NCBI GenBank assembly: GCA_030220185.1
Contig: JASPKZ010001241.1
Span: forward strand, 1,781,001 to 1,845,000
Direction of reading: 5' to 3'
Source of the DNA: Diploptera punctata
Taxonomy: Eukaryota > Arthropoda > Insecta > Blattodea > Blaberidae
Length of the DNA stretch: 64,000 nt
Shown here piece after piece: positions 11,029-21,557 of this stretch; position 1 is the first letter of the stretch; each line of letters opens with the position of its first letter. Both the position numbers and the translations under genes were made by a program. The notes beneath the pieces were generated by a model. The model did not search any database. It had not been told where the DNA came from and worked only from the letters and a program-made list of their open reading frames with translations.

Positions 11029-11647
11029 ATAAGTAGTGTCACGAGTGATTTAAAAATAATCGATAAATTCACGAGTTATTATTTACTTCATTATTTGAAT
11101 ATATTTTTTTCAAATATTTATATATTTGATGCAAACGCCGATGTTTGAAAACAATTCACAAAATGTTGGATTATTTTTCATTTGTTTATGCAACGCAACT
11201 TGGTCATATTATTTATTGTCAAATAAGATCGCAATATTTTAAGAATGAACTCTAGTGGAGAAAAAGATGAAGCGCATCAAGCTATATATTTAAACTAATA
11301 TTATACGTTATTAATTAATTTATGTTGTTAGTAAACAACTCAGTAAAATCATTATTAAAAACAACCACAATTATTGAACACACAGTTGCCAAATGTATAG
11401 TTCGAACGAATATGTTCATTATTTGTTATATTTAATGTACATTTATTAGAGGATAAATCACTGCAAAATAATCCTCTGACATGTTCAGCAGAATATTAAA
11501 AAGTAGGAGCGTTCTTTATCAGAAAAGCAGAAGGTGGTAAAAAGGCGATAAAGTGTGAGTGAAACACGATTGTCATTGGTTGTAAAAAACAATCATTGAA
11601 TAGTGGTTGGTCATTGACTGCAATTTGGGGGCATGAGTTAAATAGTA
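11029..11647 (+). mobile_element. Repeat X copy a (MITE-like)
   Basis: It follows the family path: (AAGTAGTGTC)ACGAGTGATTT, ATCGATAAATTCACGA, GATGTTTGAAAACAA, GATCGCAATATTTTAAGAATG, TAGTGGAGAAAAA, TTGGTCATTGACTGC and GGGCATGAGTTAAATAGT. No coding capacity. The internal middle is diverged from the other copies. Confidence 0.75.
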
Positions 11648-11651
11648 ATTG

Positions 11652-12570
11652 AAATACAATTATTAAGCTTGGTTGTATATATATATATATATATATACAC
11701 CAGAATACTTATAGGCCTATGGAAAAGTCTGAAGTTACCTTCACAATGGTTGTTAATAGGTGCGTCGTATAGCTGCACAGCAATGAGTACACAAAACATA
11801 AATTAAAGTAATAAAGTGAAATGAGAATTATTCATTTCTAATTTCAGTTGTTAATTAAATGAATGTTCAATTTGAAGATATTATTTATAAATGGTTACGT
11901 AGTTTTCCCATGTAAAATTTGTCTATTTACATTATTGTATACATTCGTGTTATTCACTTGTTTCATATATGATGTAGGTCTTCTTTTCACAACAATAGCG
12001 TACGGTTGTGAACTATGTTTGAAATATTTAGGATGTTTATAATATTTCATTTTCAAGATATGTACGCACAGTCTGCCCAAGCTTTTCCGAGACACTACTC
12101 TTCATTTAATCAGGTTTTAAGAACGTAGAAAATGATAGAATCCAAATAAATATAAATAAATAAATATATATATATAATATATAGTTTTATTGGGCACATT
12201 TAGATTAGTAAAACACTGCTTTGTTTCAGACTCCAAAATTGTAAATACCCGAAAGCGGCAGTGTGCAGAAATTATGTATAATGGTCCTTAATGGAGAGGC
12301 AAACCTCGAGATTTATTTAATAATATTTGATGTCAATAACACTGAGCAACAAAAAATAAATTTTGTTTTGTCTCAGAAAGAAAAAAATGCGTTTCTGATA
12401 GTATTTTTCTCCTTAATTAAAAAATGATATCGATTTTTTTCCATCACGCAAGATTTCCGAGAGACAGGAATTTATAATTTCAAACACTTCAATATTTTAT
12501 AAATTCGTAACTACACAATATTCGAACATTCGGACTCACCTAGAAAGTACGAAATGACGATTTTCTGTTA
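11652..12570. other. Unassigned stretch with microsatellites
   Basis: It contains (TA)n at 11676-11698 and a mixed AAAT/TATA tract at 12145-12182. Nothing else is recognised. Confidence 0.35.
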
Positions 12571-12574
12571 TATT

Positions 12575-12890
12575 TCGCCTGTGGAGCATCCCTCTTTATG
12601 GTCCAACAATAATCGGCCAGCATATTAGGATATATTAGATATATATTGATATCTCTTTTCCATACTTAAAATGTCCTGAGTTGGTTCATTTGGTTTTATT
12701 TTACAATGGACAAATGGACGAAAAGACTTTATTAAAAAATAATTTTTTAAATCCATTAATTGAATTGAAAAAAAAACCTGTAGGTGATGGAGAAATTCCG
12801 AATACATATTTGAAAACACGATAAAAAAACTGCATTAAGAATAACTATTGGTACTCATGAGACAAAAATCATGTTGACCAGTGTAATCGA
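12575..12890 (+). repeat. Repeat Y copy a
   Basis: The reverse complement of 63480-63800 matches along about 310 bp: GGTCCAACAATAATCG-CCAGC, AACCAAATG or its complement, GATGGAGAAATTCCGAAT and TATTGGTACTCATGAGACAA. No ORF and no recognised family. Confidence 0.75.
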
Positions 12891-13041
12891 TAATCATGTT
12901 TTCTAAACTTACAGATTCTTGTATAAGTAGGAATTCAGGTACAAAGTTATCTATATATATAAAATATTATAAAACTGCTAATGACTTCAGCGTTAGATAC
13001 AGCACATTAGACAACAACATAACATTTAATATATATATAAG

Positions 13042-13387
13042 AGTCCACCGCTGTGGTCTTGAGTTAGCGTGCTGCCTTGTCACGCAGCGGGCCCGGGTTC
13101 GATCTCCGGTTGGGGCAGTTTTTCTGGGTGAGGTTTTTATCGGGGTTTTTCCTCACCTGTAAGACAAATGTCAGGAAAACTTTAAGGCCCAAACGGTCCC
13201 CGTAATCATACGGTCATCATCATGATCGTCATCATCCTTATCATTATCATCATCATAATCCTTCACCGTGTGGAAAGCAACGGGAAGCTATCTCACCTAC
13301 CCATTCCCTAGTAAAGCTGGAAGCATAGCATAAAAATGCTATGATTGCAGTGAAGGACCTGCCTTCGGGCAGAATTACTGCGGATGG
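13042..13387 (+). repeat. SINE-2, full-length, tRNA-derived
   Basis: It is bounded by an 11-bp direct repeat ATATATATAAG at 13031-13041 and 13388-13398, a target-site duplication typical of retroposition. The head carries an A-box-like GTCTTGAGTTAGCGTG and a B box GGGTTCGATCTCC. The body has GGGTGAGGTTTTTATCGGGG, a CAT-rich tract and GGAAAGCAACGGGAAGCTA. About 346 bp long. Other copies are at 7.2 kb and 14.3 kb. Confidence 0.88.
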
Positions 13388-13398
13388 ATATATATAAG

Positions 13399-14040
13399 AA
13401 ATGTTAATTAAAGCTATTAATCATTATTACATCCATTCTTTTGCAAACGTCTAACGCAACCGCGAATTCTCTGTCTGAAATGTTAGTGGTCCTTATTGAA
13501 TTTTTGTTACCAGGCAATGGATGCAAGTTCTTACTGAATTTATAAATCAGTGATATATGCGGGCTTTGAAAAATGTTTATTTCCAATTTAATGAGCAAAC
13601 CAGAATTGGAAATCCATATTTCAGTTCATTGTTAATATATAGGCATGTTGATATATCAAAAAATATATTATATGAATTTTATTGTTTTGGTGCATATTAA
13701 CGTATTTAAAATACAGCATTTTAATTCTGAACGTTAAATGTATTCTATTATTTGTAAGCGAGGCAGCAGGTCATTTGATCATATTTTTCGAACAAGCTTA
13801 TTAATAAAGAGTGGGATATTATCCTCGACAAGATTTTTTTACAGAATTATAAGTTCCTTTGGACTCTATGAGAGATATGCTTTCAGTGGGTATTAAATGA
13901 ACCAATTTCACAACATACTTTTTTTCAGATTTCTGTGTGTTGTGCGAAAATACCTGATTGCAGGACGTTTTGGACTATTATTATTTTAACACAAACTATA
14001 TAAATTACATGTGTCATTTAGATTTTTTTAATATTAAATA
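13399..14040. other. Unassigned A/T-rich stretch
   Basis: No recognisable coding or repeat content. Confidence 0.35.
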
Positions 14041-14282
14041 TAATACATAAATGTTTAATTATAATATAATGATGATGATAATAATAATAATAATATAAAT
14101 TTTTATTTATCCTGGCAGGGTTAAGGCCATAAGGCCTTCTCTTTCACTCAACTAGCACAAATACAAATACATATTTGAGAAACATAGATATACATTATAC
14201 TAACTATAAAGAGTTAAAAATAGATTAAATGTTACATTGAAAATTTCATAAAGAAACAACATTTTATACGGTCAATTCATAG

Positions 14283-14395
14283 TAATTCTGCCCGATGGTA
14301 GGTCCTTCGCTGCAATCATGGCATTTTCATGCTATGCTTGCAGCTTTACTAGGGAATTGTAGGTGTGGTAGCTTCCCGTTGCTTTCCACATTTCG
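14283..14395 (-). repeat. SINE-2 3' half nested in LINE-C
   Basis: The minus strand matches 13272-13385: GGAAAGCAACGGGAAGCTAC, CCCTAGTAAAGCTG, AAGCATAGCATGAAAATGCC and GCGAAGGACCTACCATCGGG. The tRNA head is missing. Confidence 0.85.
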
Positions 14396-14403
14396 CGATA
14401 ATT

Positions 14404-14465
14404 ACAATAATAATACTTACGATAATGATGATGATGATAATAATAATAATAATAATAATAATAGT
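14404..14465. repeat. Compound AAT/GAT microsatellite
   Basis: ATAATAATAC, then GATGATGATGATAATAATAA and further AAT units. The poly-Asn/Asp reading frame over it is not a gene. Confidence 0.9.
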
Positions 14466-15320
14466 ATAAATATGATAAATTATACGAGAAACAACAATTA
14501 ATATAGGTACCTTACACTGGGTAATGATGAAATTGAGGTTAGAGCAAATGTAAATTTAGATATTTTTTAAAATATATCAATGTCCGGCAGCCCCTTATTT
14601 CTTGTGGTAGGGAATTCCTGTTGCGAGAAGTGAAAATAGTATATGACATGGAGTAATTTGAAGTCCTATGTTGCGGTATATTCAGCAGGAGATTATATTT
14701 TGATCTTGTGTTGAAGTTAAGGTTGGAGGATAGTTACTGGAAGCGAGATGACATATAATTGGGAGTCAAGGTATGTAGGATCTTAAATAAGAGAATTAGA
14801 CAATGTAATTTTCTTCTCTCTTTTAGATGTAGCCATGACAATTCGTTGAAAAATGGAGAAATGTGATCATATTTTGGGGACATTAAGTATGAATTTGAGA
14901 CACATATTATGTTGACGCTGCCCGCGACAGTCCGTCACTTATGTCAGTTACTAAAACGTCACAATAGTCAAAATACATCACTAAGGTTTGAATTTAAATT
15001 CCTTTAAGAGCTGTAGGATGAATGTTTTTGAGATGCTTTAGAGAAAGCATTATGGAGATCTTTTTAGATGTTTGTTTTATTTGGGTTTTCCAATTCAAAT
15101 TATAATCTAAGTAAAGTCCCAAGCTTTTAACGACGTCGGCTTAATTATATTTGTGTCAAATAACTTTATGGAGTAAAAATTAATAACGAATCTAACGCTT
15201 TCAGGAGTAATAATTATGAATAGAAAATATATTTTTAGTTTCGATAATAATCTGAAACAAAATTTTATTCCGATTTCATACGTGCATTTGTAACAATATG
15301 AAGTTAATTGGAACACGAGA

Positions 15321-15921
15321 TCAATATATAAAACTTTGACAATATTTTAAATTCAGAATCTGATATGATATATGAGTATGGAACACAATAACGCTTACCG
15401 CTGAAATGAATTATATCCAAGTATGAATACTTTACTGAAATAGAGAATCAACTTTTTAAGTTGGTCCATACTTTCAGACGCCTTAACATCTGGGCCGTAT
15501 CGTGTATATGATTTAGAGTTGTGTATTTTTATGTTCTCTGATATTATCAAATGAAGAACATAATTATCTGGGTACTGGCAAAAAAGAAAAAAAAACTTCA
15601 ATCCATCAATTGTTTTTGGTGACAGAAAACTTGAGACAGAGAAGCTGAATACGGCTGAACAGACAAGTAGTCCTGCGTAATTGTATATAAAAATATCATA
15701 TAATATTATAGTTACAGTTTAAAAATAATGTATGGTATTGTTAGCATTTTTAGAGAGAAAATCAGTAATGTGAAATACATATATCAAGCGCTATAAGATC
15801 CTACACTTAACATAGTCTCGTCATCACAAGCACAGACATACAAATCTGTTCAGGATGAAAAGCGAAAACTATTCTCCCTCGAGGCTTTCCGAAGACGCAG
15901 TTGGTTTTTGTGGGGAAAAAC
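15321..15921. other. Unassigned stretch
   Basis: No gene recognised. It lies between the LINE-C remnant and the solo LTR. Confidence 0.3.
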
Positions 15922-15925
15922 ATAT

Positions 15926-16275
15926 TGTCACGGGATGACACAGGGTTTTCCTTTTACGTATTTGGATATAAATAAACACACAGTTGTTATGTAAAATTTT
16001 TCTTTTCACTTTATTTTCTTCTCACAATTATCACTAAATCTTCAATCACAATTTTATTTCACTTAATATTCTTCTTAGAAAGTTTATCAGATAATCACCT
16101 ATCACACAATTACAGACACAGTACTTCCTCACAGTTTAGCTTATAATTAACCTCTCGCCATCCAATACGGGACTATCGCTGCACAGACTGGCCGGCCTTC
16201 TCCTCCACTTTTTATATAACTCGCCATGGGCGACTCGCCCGCGCAATTGAAACGCCGCTTACACGACATGTAACA
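15926..16275 (-). mobile_element. Solo LTR, 350 bp, Ty3/gypsy-like
   Basis: On the minus strand it starts TGTTACATGTCGTG and ends CATCCCGTGACA, so it has TG..CA ends. It is flanked by a 4-bp duplication ATAT (15922-15925 and 16276-16279). About 60 bp in there is GAGTTATATAAAAAGTGG, a TATA box in a plausible LTR promoter position, and GAAAATAAAGTG is a polyadenylation signal further on. There is no internal region or second LTR on either side, which fits LTR-LTR recombination. The gypsy assignment rests only on size, ends and duplication length. Confidence 0.75.
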
Positions 16276-16431
16276 ATATTAATAAGATGCATTAAACTGA
16301 CCCATGGTCGGATGTTTTGAAAGGAGATTACTACCTAACAGCAATTAAACCCAATCTTCACACTTTCATTATCAATATATTGTATATTAGTACTGTTCAT
16401 TTAATTTGAATATATTCACAATTGTTGGCAT

Positions 16432-16490
16432 CCGTAGTCTAGTGATTATGTTTCTTGCTGTAGTCCTGACCGGGGATCATTGGGTCTTTA
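16432..16490 (+). repeat. tRNA-like A-box fragment
   Basis: GCATCCGTAGTCTAGTGATTA looks like the 5' half of a tRNA or a tRNA-derived SINE. No usable B box follows. It abuts repeat X. Confidence 0.35.
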
Positions 16491-16494
16491 GGAT

Positions 16495-17253
16495 GACTAT
16501 TTAACTCATGCTCCAAATAAGAGTCAATGACCAATCACATTTCAATTAATTATGATTTAAAACCAATCACAGTCGTTTTTCACCTCGATTTTATCAGTTT
16601 AATTTTATCACATTAAAATCAAGCTCCTCCTTTTTAACACTCTCAGTAAGTCAGAGCATTATTTTGCAGTGATTCACTGTGTACAAAATACGGCTACCAG
16701 ATTGTATATATAGTGCATTAGTGTAAACAGATACTTCTTGCAGGATATAATAGAAAAACATTCGTAGTAATTAATTATACCAAAATAAAAAGAAACTACT
16801 ATATGCGCTTTCTTAAACGTATTATTGCCCAAGAATGTATGTTCCAAGAAAATATAATTTACATCATACGACACCAGAAATTAATTAATAACCTATAATG
16901 TTGGTTATAAACAGTTCGATGTTTCATTTTTTCTCCACTAGAGAGAATTCTTAAAGTATTGCGATTCTTTGGCAAAAAATAATATTATCTGGTTGCAGGT
17001 GATGAACAAATGAAGCATAACAATCGTTTCTATTTTGTTTTCAAACCTCGCTGTTTACATTAAACATATAAATATTTTAAAATAACTATATTTAAATCAA
17101 GATTTATGAGTAAACAGGTTAATTATATTCATTAGATAGTCCTAATAAATATCACTATTGATTTCCAAATTCTCTAGATAAATTCACCCCTCACTTGACT
17201 TCGTGAGCGTAATATTATCGATAATTTGGAAATCACTCCTGGCATGAGTTATG
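16495..17253 (-). mobile_element. Repeat X copy b (MITE-like), short inverted ends
   Basis: This copy shows both ends clearly. The plus strand starts GACTATTTAACTCATGC and ends GGCATGAGTTATG, giving a roughly 10-bp terminal inverted repeat AACTCATGCC (one mismatch in this copy). Internal landmarks on the minus strand are ATCGATAATATTACGCTCACG, GATTTGGAAATCA, TAGTGGAGAAAAAATGAAAC, AATACGTTTAAGAAAGCGC and GACTGTGATTGGTTTTA. No coding capacity. A 760-bp non-autonomous element is the simplest reading. Confidence 0.8.
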
Positions 17254-17990
17254 AAAAAATCCAAAGAACAAACCATCCGGAAGTAGCCTTAAACCGCAAG
17301 TTCCGAGCCTGAAGAATTTCGGGTTCGTAAATTAATCCCAAACGTAGATAAATGCCTGTGAGAAAATTTAACCGCCATTCGCAATCCAAGTAATACCTCA
17401 TTTCCCTACTAGATGCCTCGTTAAGGCGACTTCCTTTCTTATTATTAAATTATGCAATGTATATTATATTCAATGAAATGTTTACACTATCGGCAACATA
17501 TTTAAGAACATATATTAAATCATACGTATTGAACCACTGGTGTGTGTTTACATCATATTTAAAGCTAGTGGTGAAATGGGCTGAGAAAGTGAGCATTGAA
17601 ACCACTTCCAGGTTTGAGGCTCTATTGGGTACCGATACCTACGAAATGGGTTCCACGGCTTTACGTACCGTCCAATTCGATATCCTGTCACGAATATTCC
17701 GGGGCACACCATAATGCCGATTGTGTTGCTTATTTAGCTATGGAAATGCGAAAGGTAGTTATTTTTAATTGAAGCTTGGTTGAGCTGCATTATTAAAACG
17801 TGTAGTTACAATTTATCGTCGGAAAAATTGTGTGGAATGTATGGAATTCCATAGAAAATTTACACGATACTAAACAAACAGATAAATTCATCGTAACACA
17901 TTATTTCATACTTATTTTAATTGCTTGATCTCCAATTGTAATTTTGATCTCGCTAACGGCTTTTATAAAAAATAGCATGACATTTTTATA
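17254..17990. other. Unassigned stretch
   Basis: It contains CCGAGCCTGAAGAATTTCGG at 17307-17326, possibly a trace of SINE-4. The segment 17580-17715 is unusually CpG-bearing for this window but unrecognised. Confidence 0.3.
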
Positions 17991-17994
17991 TATA

Positions 17995-18480
17995 TCTAGC
18001 TAATACCCGGTGTTGCGTTCCTACTCCTAAAAAAACGTTAATGTGTTTTTACCACCAGCCTTGAGCTGCTCTGCTTGCCCGGGAATCAGCTTATCCCGAT
18101 CTTCTTGGAATCAATGATAGACAAAAATGGTCATTGTGAGTTATTCGTAAAAGATAAACTTACACTGTCGCCGACTGTTTTGTAGAGTTTGTTGAGATAT
18201 TCAATTCTGTGTACATTAATTTGGTGTATTTGTTATGGTTTAAGCAGCGTAATCCATTTAAGCGACAAAATAGGTACCTTATTTCAGGTTTTTCACTACT
18301 AATAGTGATTGTTAGGGGTGAAGGGGTTGAGTATTACAACACTCGTATTGCCTATGTTCATCCCGGGAATCTCCTGAACATTTTGAAAAAAAACTTCCAT
18401 CAAAATCGGATCAACGGTATGGCCGCGCATAGAATACCAACAAACAAACAAACAAACATTAATTGATATACAGTAGATAT
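17995..18480 (+). repeat. Repeat Q copy b, near full length
   Basis: It starts ATCTAGCTAATACCCGGTGTTG and ends with CAAACAAACAAACAAACATT. The whole path TGCCCGGGAATC, GATCTTCTTGGAATCAATGA, TTTTGTAGAGTTTGTTGAGA, CCCGGGAATCTCCTGAAC and GGTATGGCCGCGCATAG is present. The CAAA tail points to retroposition. A further monomer-like head (AATACTCGCATGCGCTGCTA) follows at 18501. Confidence 0.75.
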
Positions 18481-18512
18481 TAATCATTTCTTACTGGTTA
18501 ATACTCGCATGC

Positions 18513-18521
18513 GCTGCTACA

Positions 18522-18560
<39 letters not shown>
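18513..18560. repeat. (TA)n microsatellite
   Basis: About 24 TA units following the repeat Q head at 18501. Confidence 0.95.
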
Positions 18561-18563
<3 letters not shown>

Positions 18564-18950
18564 GAGTGTTTTTATTCTTAGCTTAATAAGTAAAAAGATA
18601 AATAATTATAAATCTATAGCTTAATTACGTTTAGATAATGTGTGCGCCTTAAAATGAAATAGACCAAACATGGTGGTCGCAAGAGAAAGTTTTAAATTTT
18701 GAAAATTAGGTAAACTTCCACTTCTAATGTTCGCATTTTACTTCTTTTTGTTTAAAGTCTGCCTCAGTTTATTTCATTAGTACATAGGCCTACGAGTTTC
18801 GTTGCAAAGCAACAAAAATTCCGACCGCTAGAGTCATTTCAAAATTTCGTTTCAGGTGAACTACATCAGATGGTTTTAGAGAAACATCTGTAGCGGCTAA
18901 ACACTCCCCGTACCTGAAAATCTAAGAGAGAAAGAGAAAAAAAGCATGAC
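18561..18950. other. Unassigned stretch
   Basis: The first 70 bp (AAAAGATAAATAATTATAAA and neighbours) resemble the spacer between repeat Q monomers at 53.2-53.4 kb. The rest is unrecognised. Confidence 0.3.
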
Positions 18951-18952
18951 AG

Positions 18953-19052
18953 CGGAATCGAACACGCGACCTCCTGCATGATAAATAGAAGCTCCCTCCA
19001 CTAGACCACAACTGTTCCCTGCTAGACGCTGTCTATGAAGCGATACAATACT
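18953..19052 (-). repeat. SINE-5 copy a (tRNA-like)
   Basis: The minus strand has A box TGTGGTCTAGTGGAGGGAG and B box GTGTTCGATTCCGC, spaced as in a tRNA gene. Its 5' flank AGTATTGTATCGCTTC recurs 5' of the copy at 19.4 kb. It may be a tRNA pseudogene or a SINE head; the shared flank favours a SINE. Confidence 0.55.
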
Positions 19053-19200
19053 TGAGGACTTATTTATATAATGAAATTAAATATATCTCTTTTTTTATTT
19101 AAATTAATCAGACGCATTTTACATTAGTAGTGGAAATGAACAATCTTGTTACGCCTTGTGTTTTTTAAACAAAGTAATGAGATTTTACAATCGTTATTCA

Positions 19201-19201
19201 T

Positions 19202-19267
<66 letters not shown>
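19201..19267. repeat. (TA)n microsatellite
   Basis: Two (TA)n blocks separated by TTAATA. Confidence 0.95.
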
Positions 19268-19269
<2 letters not shown>

Positions 19270-19301
19270 ATAATTAAATTTTTGACATTGAACAATGCAA
19301 G

Positions 19302-19366
19302 CTTAATATGACATAAGAAAAATAAATCCCGTCCAGGCATTTATTTTTCTTATCATGTCATATGTA
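19302..19366. other. Inverted repeat, about 22-bp arms
   Basis: The left arm ATATGACATAAGAAAAATAA and the right arm TTATTTTTCTTATCATGTCA pair, apart from a 3-nt bulge, around an 11-13 nt spacer. It lies just beyond the (TA)n block. It looks like a small foldback or a mis-replicated copy. Confidence 0.7.
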
Positions 19367-19440
19367 TATACAAATTTATTTATATAACGTAGCCTGGTAA
19401 TGTGTAGGCATTATAAAAAACGACGTTATTAAAAAGAATT

Positions 19441-19528
19441 GCTGACAAGGATCGAACCTGGGCCTGCGTCATCGCATAAAAGCACCTTACAGACTGCTAT
19501 ACTGAAGCGAACGATACAAATACTGCAT
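19441..19528 (-). repeat. SINE-5 copy b (tRNA-like)
   Basis: The minus strand reads A-box-like TATAGCAGTCTGTAAGG and B box CAGGTTCGATCC, 35-40 bp apart. Upstream is AGTATTTGTATCGTTCGCTT, matching the flank of copy a. Confidence 0.55.
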
Positions 19529-19744
19529 CAGAAGTAAGCGCTAATTTACTATTGATCGGTTTAAGGGACCATTACTTGCTTTCGGTCATCTGATAACTCT
19601 CTTAACTTACAAATTCAATTAATACAATTATTTGTTTAAATTCTTTCAATAACGATTGGCATAAATATATGATTGGCCCCTTATGCCACCGGATTTGACC
19701 TCAAAGGAGACAGCGCATGTAACAACTTACTCGTGTGAATCGCT

Positions 19745-20735
19745 CTTCAAAACTTTTAACTTTCCACTATCAAGAGTTGCGTCATAATTTTCTTCAAAGG
19801 CTGTACATCATCGGCATGAAAACTAATGTAAATATGCAAATCGTCAGCGTACAGGTGATGTTGACAATACGCAAATCTTGTGGATATGTCGTTAATATAG
19901 ATTAAGAAGAATAGTGGACATAACACTAGTCCTTGTTGGAAACCATCCTGCAAGGATAGCCAGTATGAGGAATGATGTACAGTGGATACACATTGCTGGC
20001 GATCGTGGAGGTAGGATCCAAACCAGTTAACTGCAATTTCCGAAAGTTTTAAAGCACGTAGTTTTTAGCTACTAGTATGTCAGTGTCAACAGTGTCGAAA
20101 GCTTACTGATATCCATGAGGGTTAACTCTGTTATGTGGATATTGTACATTGCTTCCCGAGCATTTTCGGTTACTTTAAGAAAATCAGATGCTGTACTGTG
20201 GCCTGTCTTAAAACCTGACTAGTATGGGTCGAGTATGTCATGTGTGTTAAGGTACCGGTAATCAATTAATTATCCATGAACTATGCACTCCAAGGCCATA
20301 GAAATGACTGGGAGGATGCTGATATATCTAAAGTCGTTTGGTGTTATAAGAAATTTAATATCAGAGAATGGTCTCACTATAGCTGTTTCTAAAGTTCAGT
20401 TTAAATTGAAGACGTGAGTGAGGCATTGATCATATGTCACAGTTGGGAGTAAGCCATCAAATATTTTCTTTAAAGAGTCGATACCTGCATTGTCTAGGCC
20501 TTTTGTCTTAGTTCTAATGCGGTCCAGTGATATATTGTCAAATGACATTATATATGAAAAGTCGATTTTTTTCGGGAAGGAGTAGGTCTGGTTAGGGGCT
20601 CGTCTATAATGTGTTATTTGGTCGTAGCTTGTATGTTAAGTGAAGCGTATGATGTGAAATTTTGGTTTAGATCGTCCAGTGATATGTTAATACTTTCTTT
20701 CTTTGTCGGCTGCTGTAGAAGACCCATTGCTCCAA
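19745..20735 (-). pseudogene. LINE-C reverse-transcriptase domain
   Basis: Read on the minus strand. The N-terminal end has DDLNQNFTSYASLNIQ-TT and SFDNISLDRIRTKTKGLDN. The RT then shows GFKTGHST, MDISK followed by FDTVDTDILVA, NWFGSYLHDRQQCVS, an altered QGSVLGPLLF block (QQGLVLCPLFFLIYIND) and the catalytic YADDL. Parts lie in all three frames with many stops. The 5' limit merges into a GAT microsatellite. No C-terminal section follows, so this is an internal fragment. It probably belongs with the tails at 14 and 52 kb, inferred from the general type. Confidence 0.8.
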
Positions 20736-20745
20736 TACATATATT

Positions 20746-20746
20746 A

Positions 20747-20782
<36 letters not shown>

Positions 20783-20795
20783 AATAATAATAATA
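20746..20795. repeat. (GAT)n / (AAT)n microsatellite
   Basis: About 12 GAT units followed by AAT units. The poly-Asp frame across it is an artefact. Confidence 0.95.
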
Positions 20796-21555
20796 GTTTA
20801 TACAGAAAATAGAAGATCCTTTAAAAACGTTAAAATGTAGGCTAAATTTTATTGGCTTTCATTTGTGCGAAAATAGTCATTAATTAAAATTAATGTACTC
20901 TTTTACTACAATTTGTATCGAATTTCCAGATAACAGGTTCAAATCTGGGATATATATATATATTGCTTACTACTGCAAAAAATAAAAATAGCTGCTAATT
21001 CTATTTGTGGAAACGAACTCATGTTCGTAAATACTTTGTTATGTGACATTAAAAGTGAGTTTACAAAATGAGACTTGTCACAGCTGGAAAGCGAGACTAA
21101 ATCCTTTAATCCTTTTAAATGTCATTATGTGAGTGTGACTTTCCAACACTTTGCAAATCCCTCACAAATAACAAAATACCCATCGATGTGCAAGGACAGT
21201 TTCTATGTTGAATCACCTGCTACATGTGATGTGCATTTTTAAATATTCAAGTTTAAATTGTTTATAACAAGTAGGAATCTAACGACAAGTTAAAATTGGT
21301 TTATAAAACACGTCGTGTGTGAAATGAGTAGAGCAGACAAGTTTAATGCATCCATACTGACGTTTGAGTTCATGCATTGGAAACGTATAAATATGTTTAT
21401 AAACCTGTAACAAAGCAGATTGTCAAAAAATGTTATTACCGTTGTGGTTCCTGATGTAAAAAAATTGAGTTTTACTAAGTATCCACATAAGCTATTGAGT
21501 GTAGCATTTTTATTTCAATTTGTTTATAAGGTATGGTAACTGCAGGTAACAAATA
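20796..21555. other. Unassigned stretch
   Basis: An isolated B-box-like AGGTTCAAATCTGG at 20936-20949 has no matching A box. No gene recognised. Confidence 0.3.
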
Positions 21556-21557
21556 CA

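Larger units (their letters stand above)
14101..15320 (-). pseudogene. LINE-C 3' half: ORF end plus 3' UTR
   Basis: On the minus strand 15320-14560 encodes the post-RT region of a non-LTR element: LGLYLDYNLNWKTQI, YFDYCDVLVTDISDGLSR, FILNVPK-YDHISPFF, LSWLHLKERRKLHCLILLFK and a terminal NSLPQEIRGCRTL. Several frameshifts break it. The 3' UTR ends with GAGAAGGCCTTATGGCCTTA and CCAGGATAAATAAA, then a TAA-rich tail at 14077-14096. The 52.0-kb copy ends the same way. A SINE-2 fragment and a microsatellite sit within the 3' UTR. The order of domains fits Jockey/CR1-type LINEs; the clade is not decided. Confidence 0.8.

Noticed and set aside
20609..20812. Acidic poly-Asp open frame
   Set aside because: It covers the GAT microsatellite and the antisense of LINE-C.
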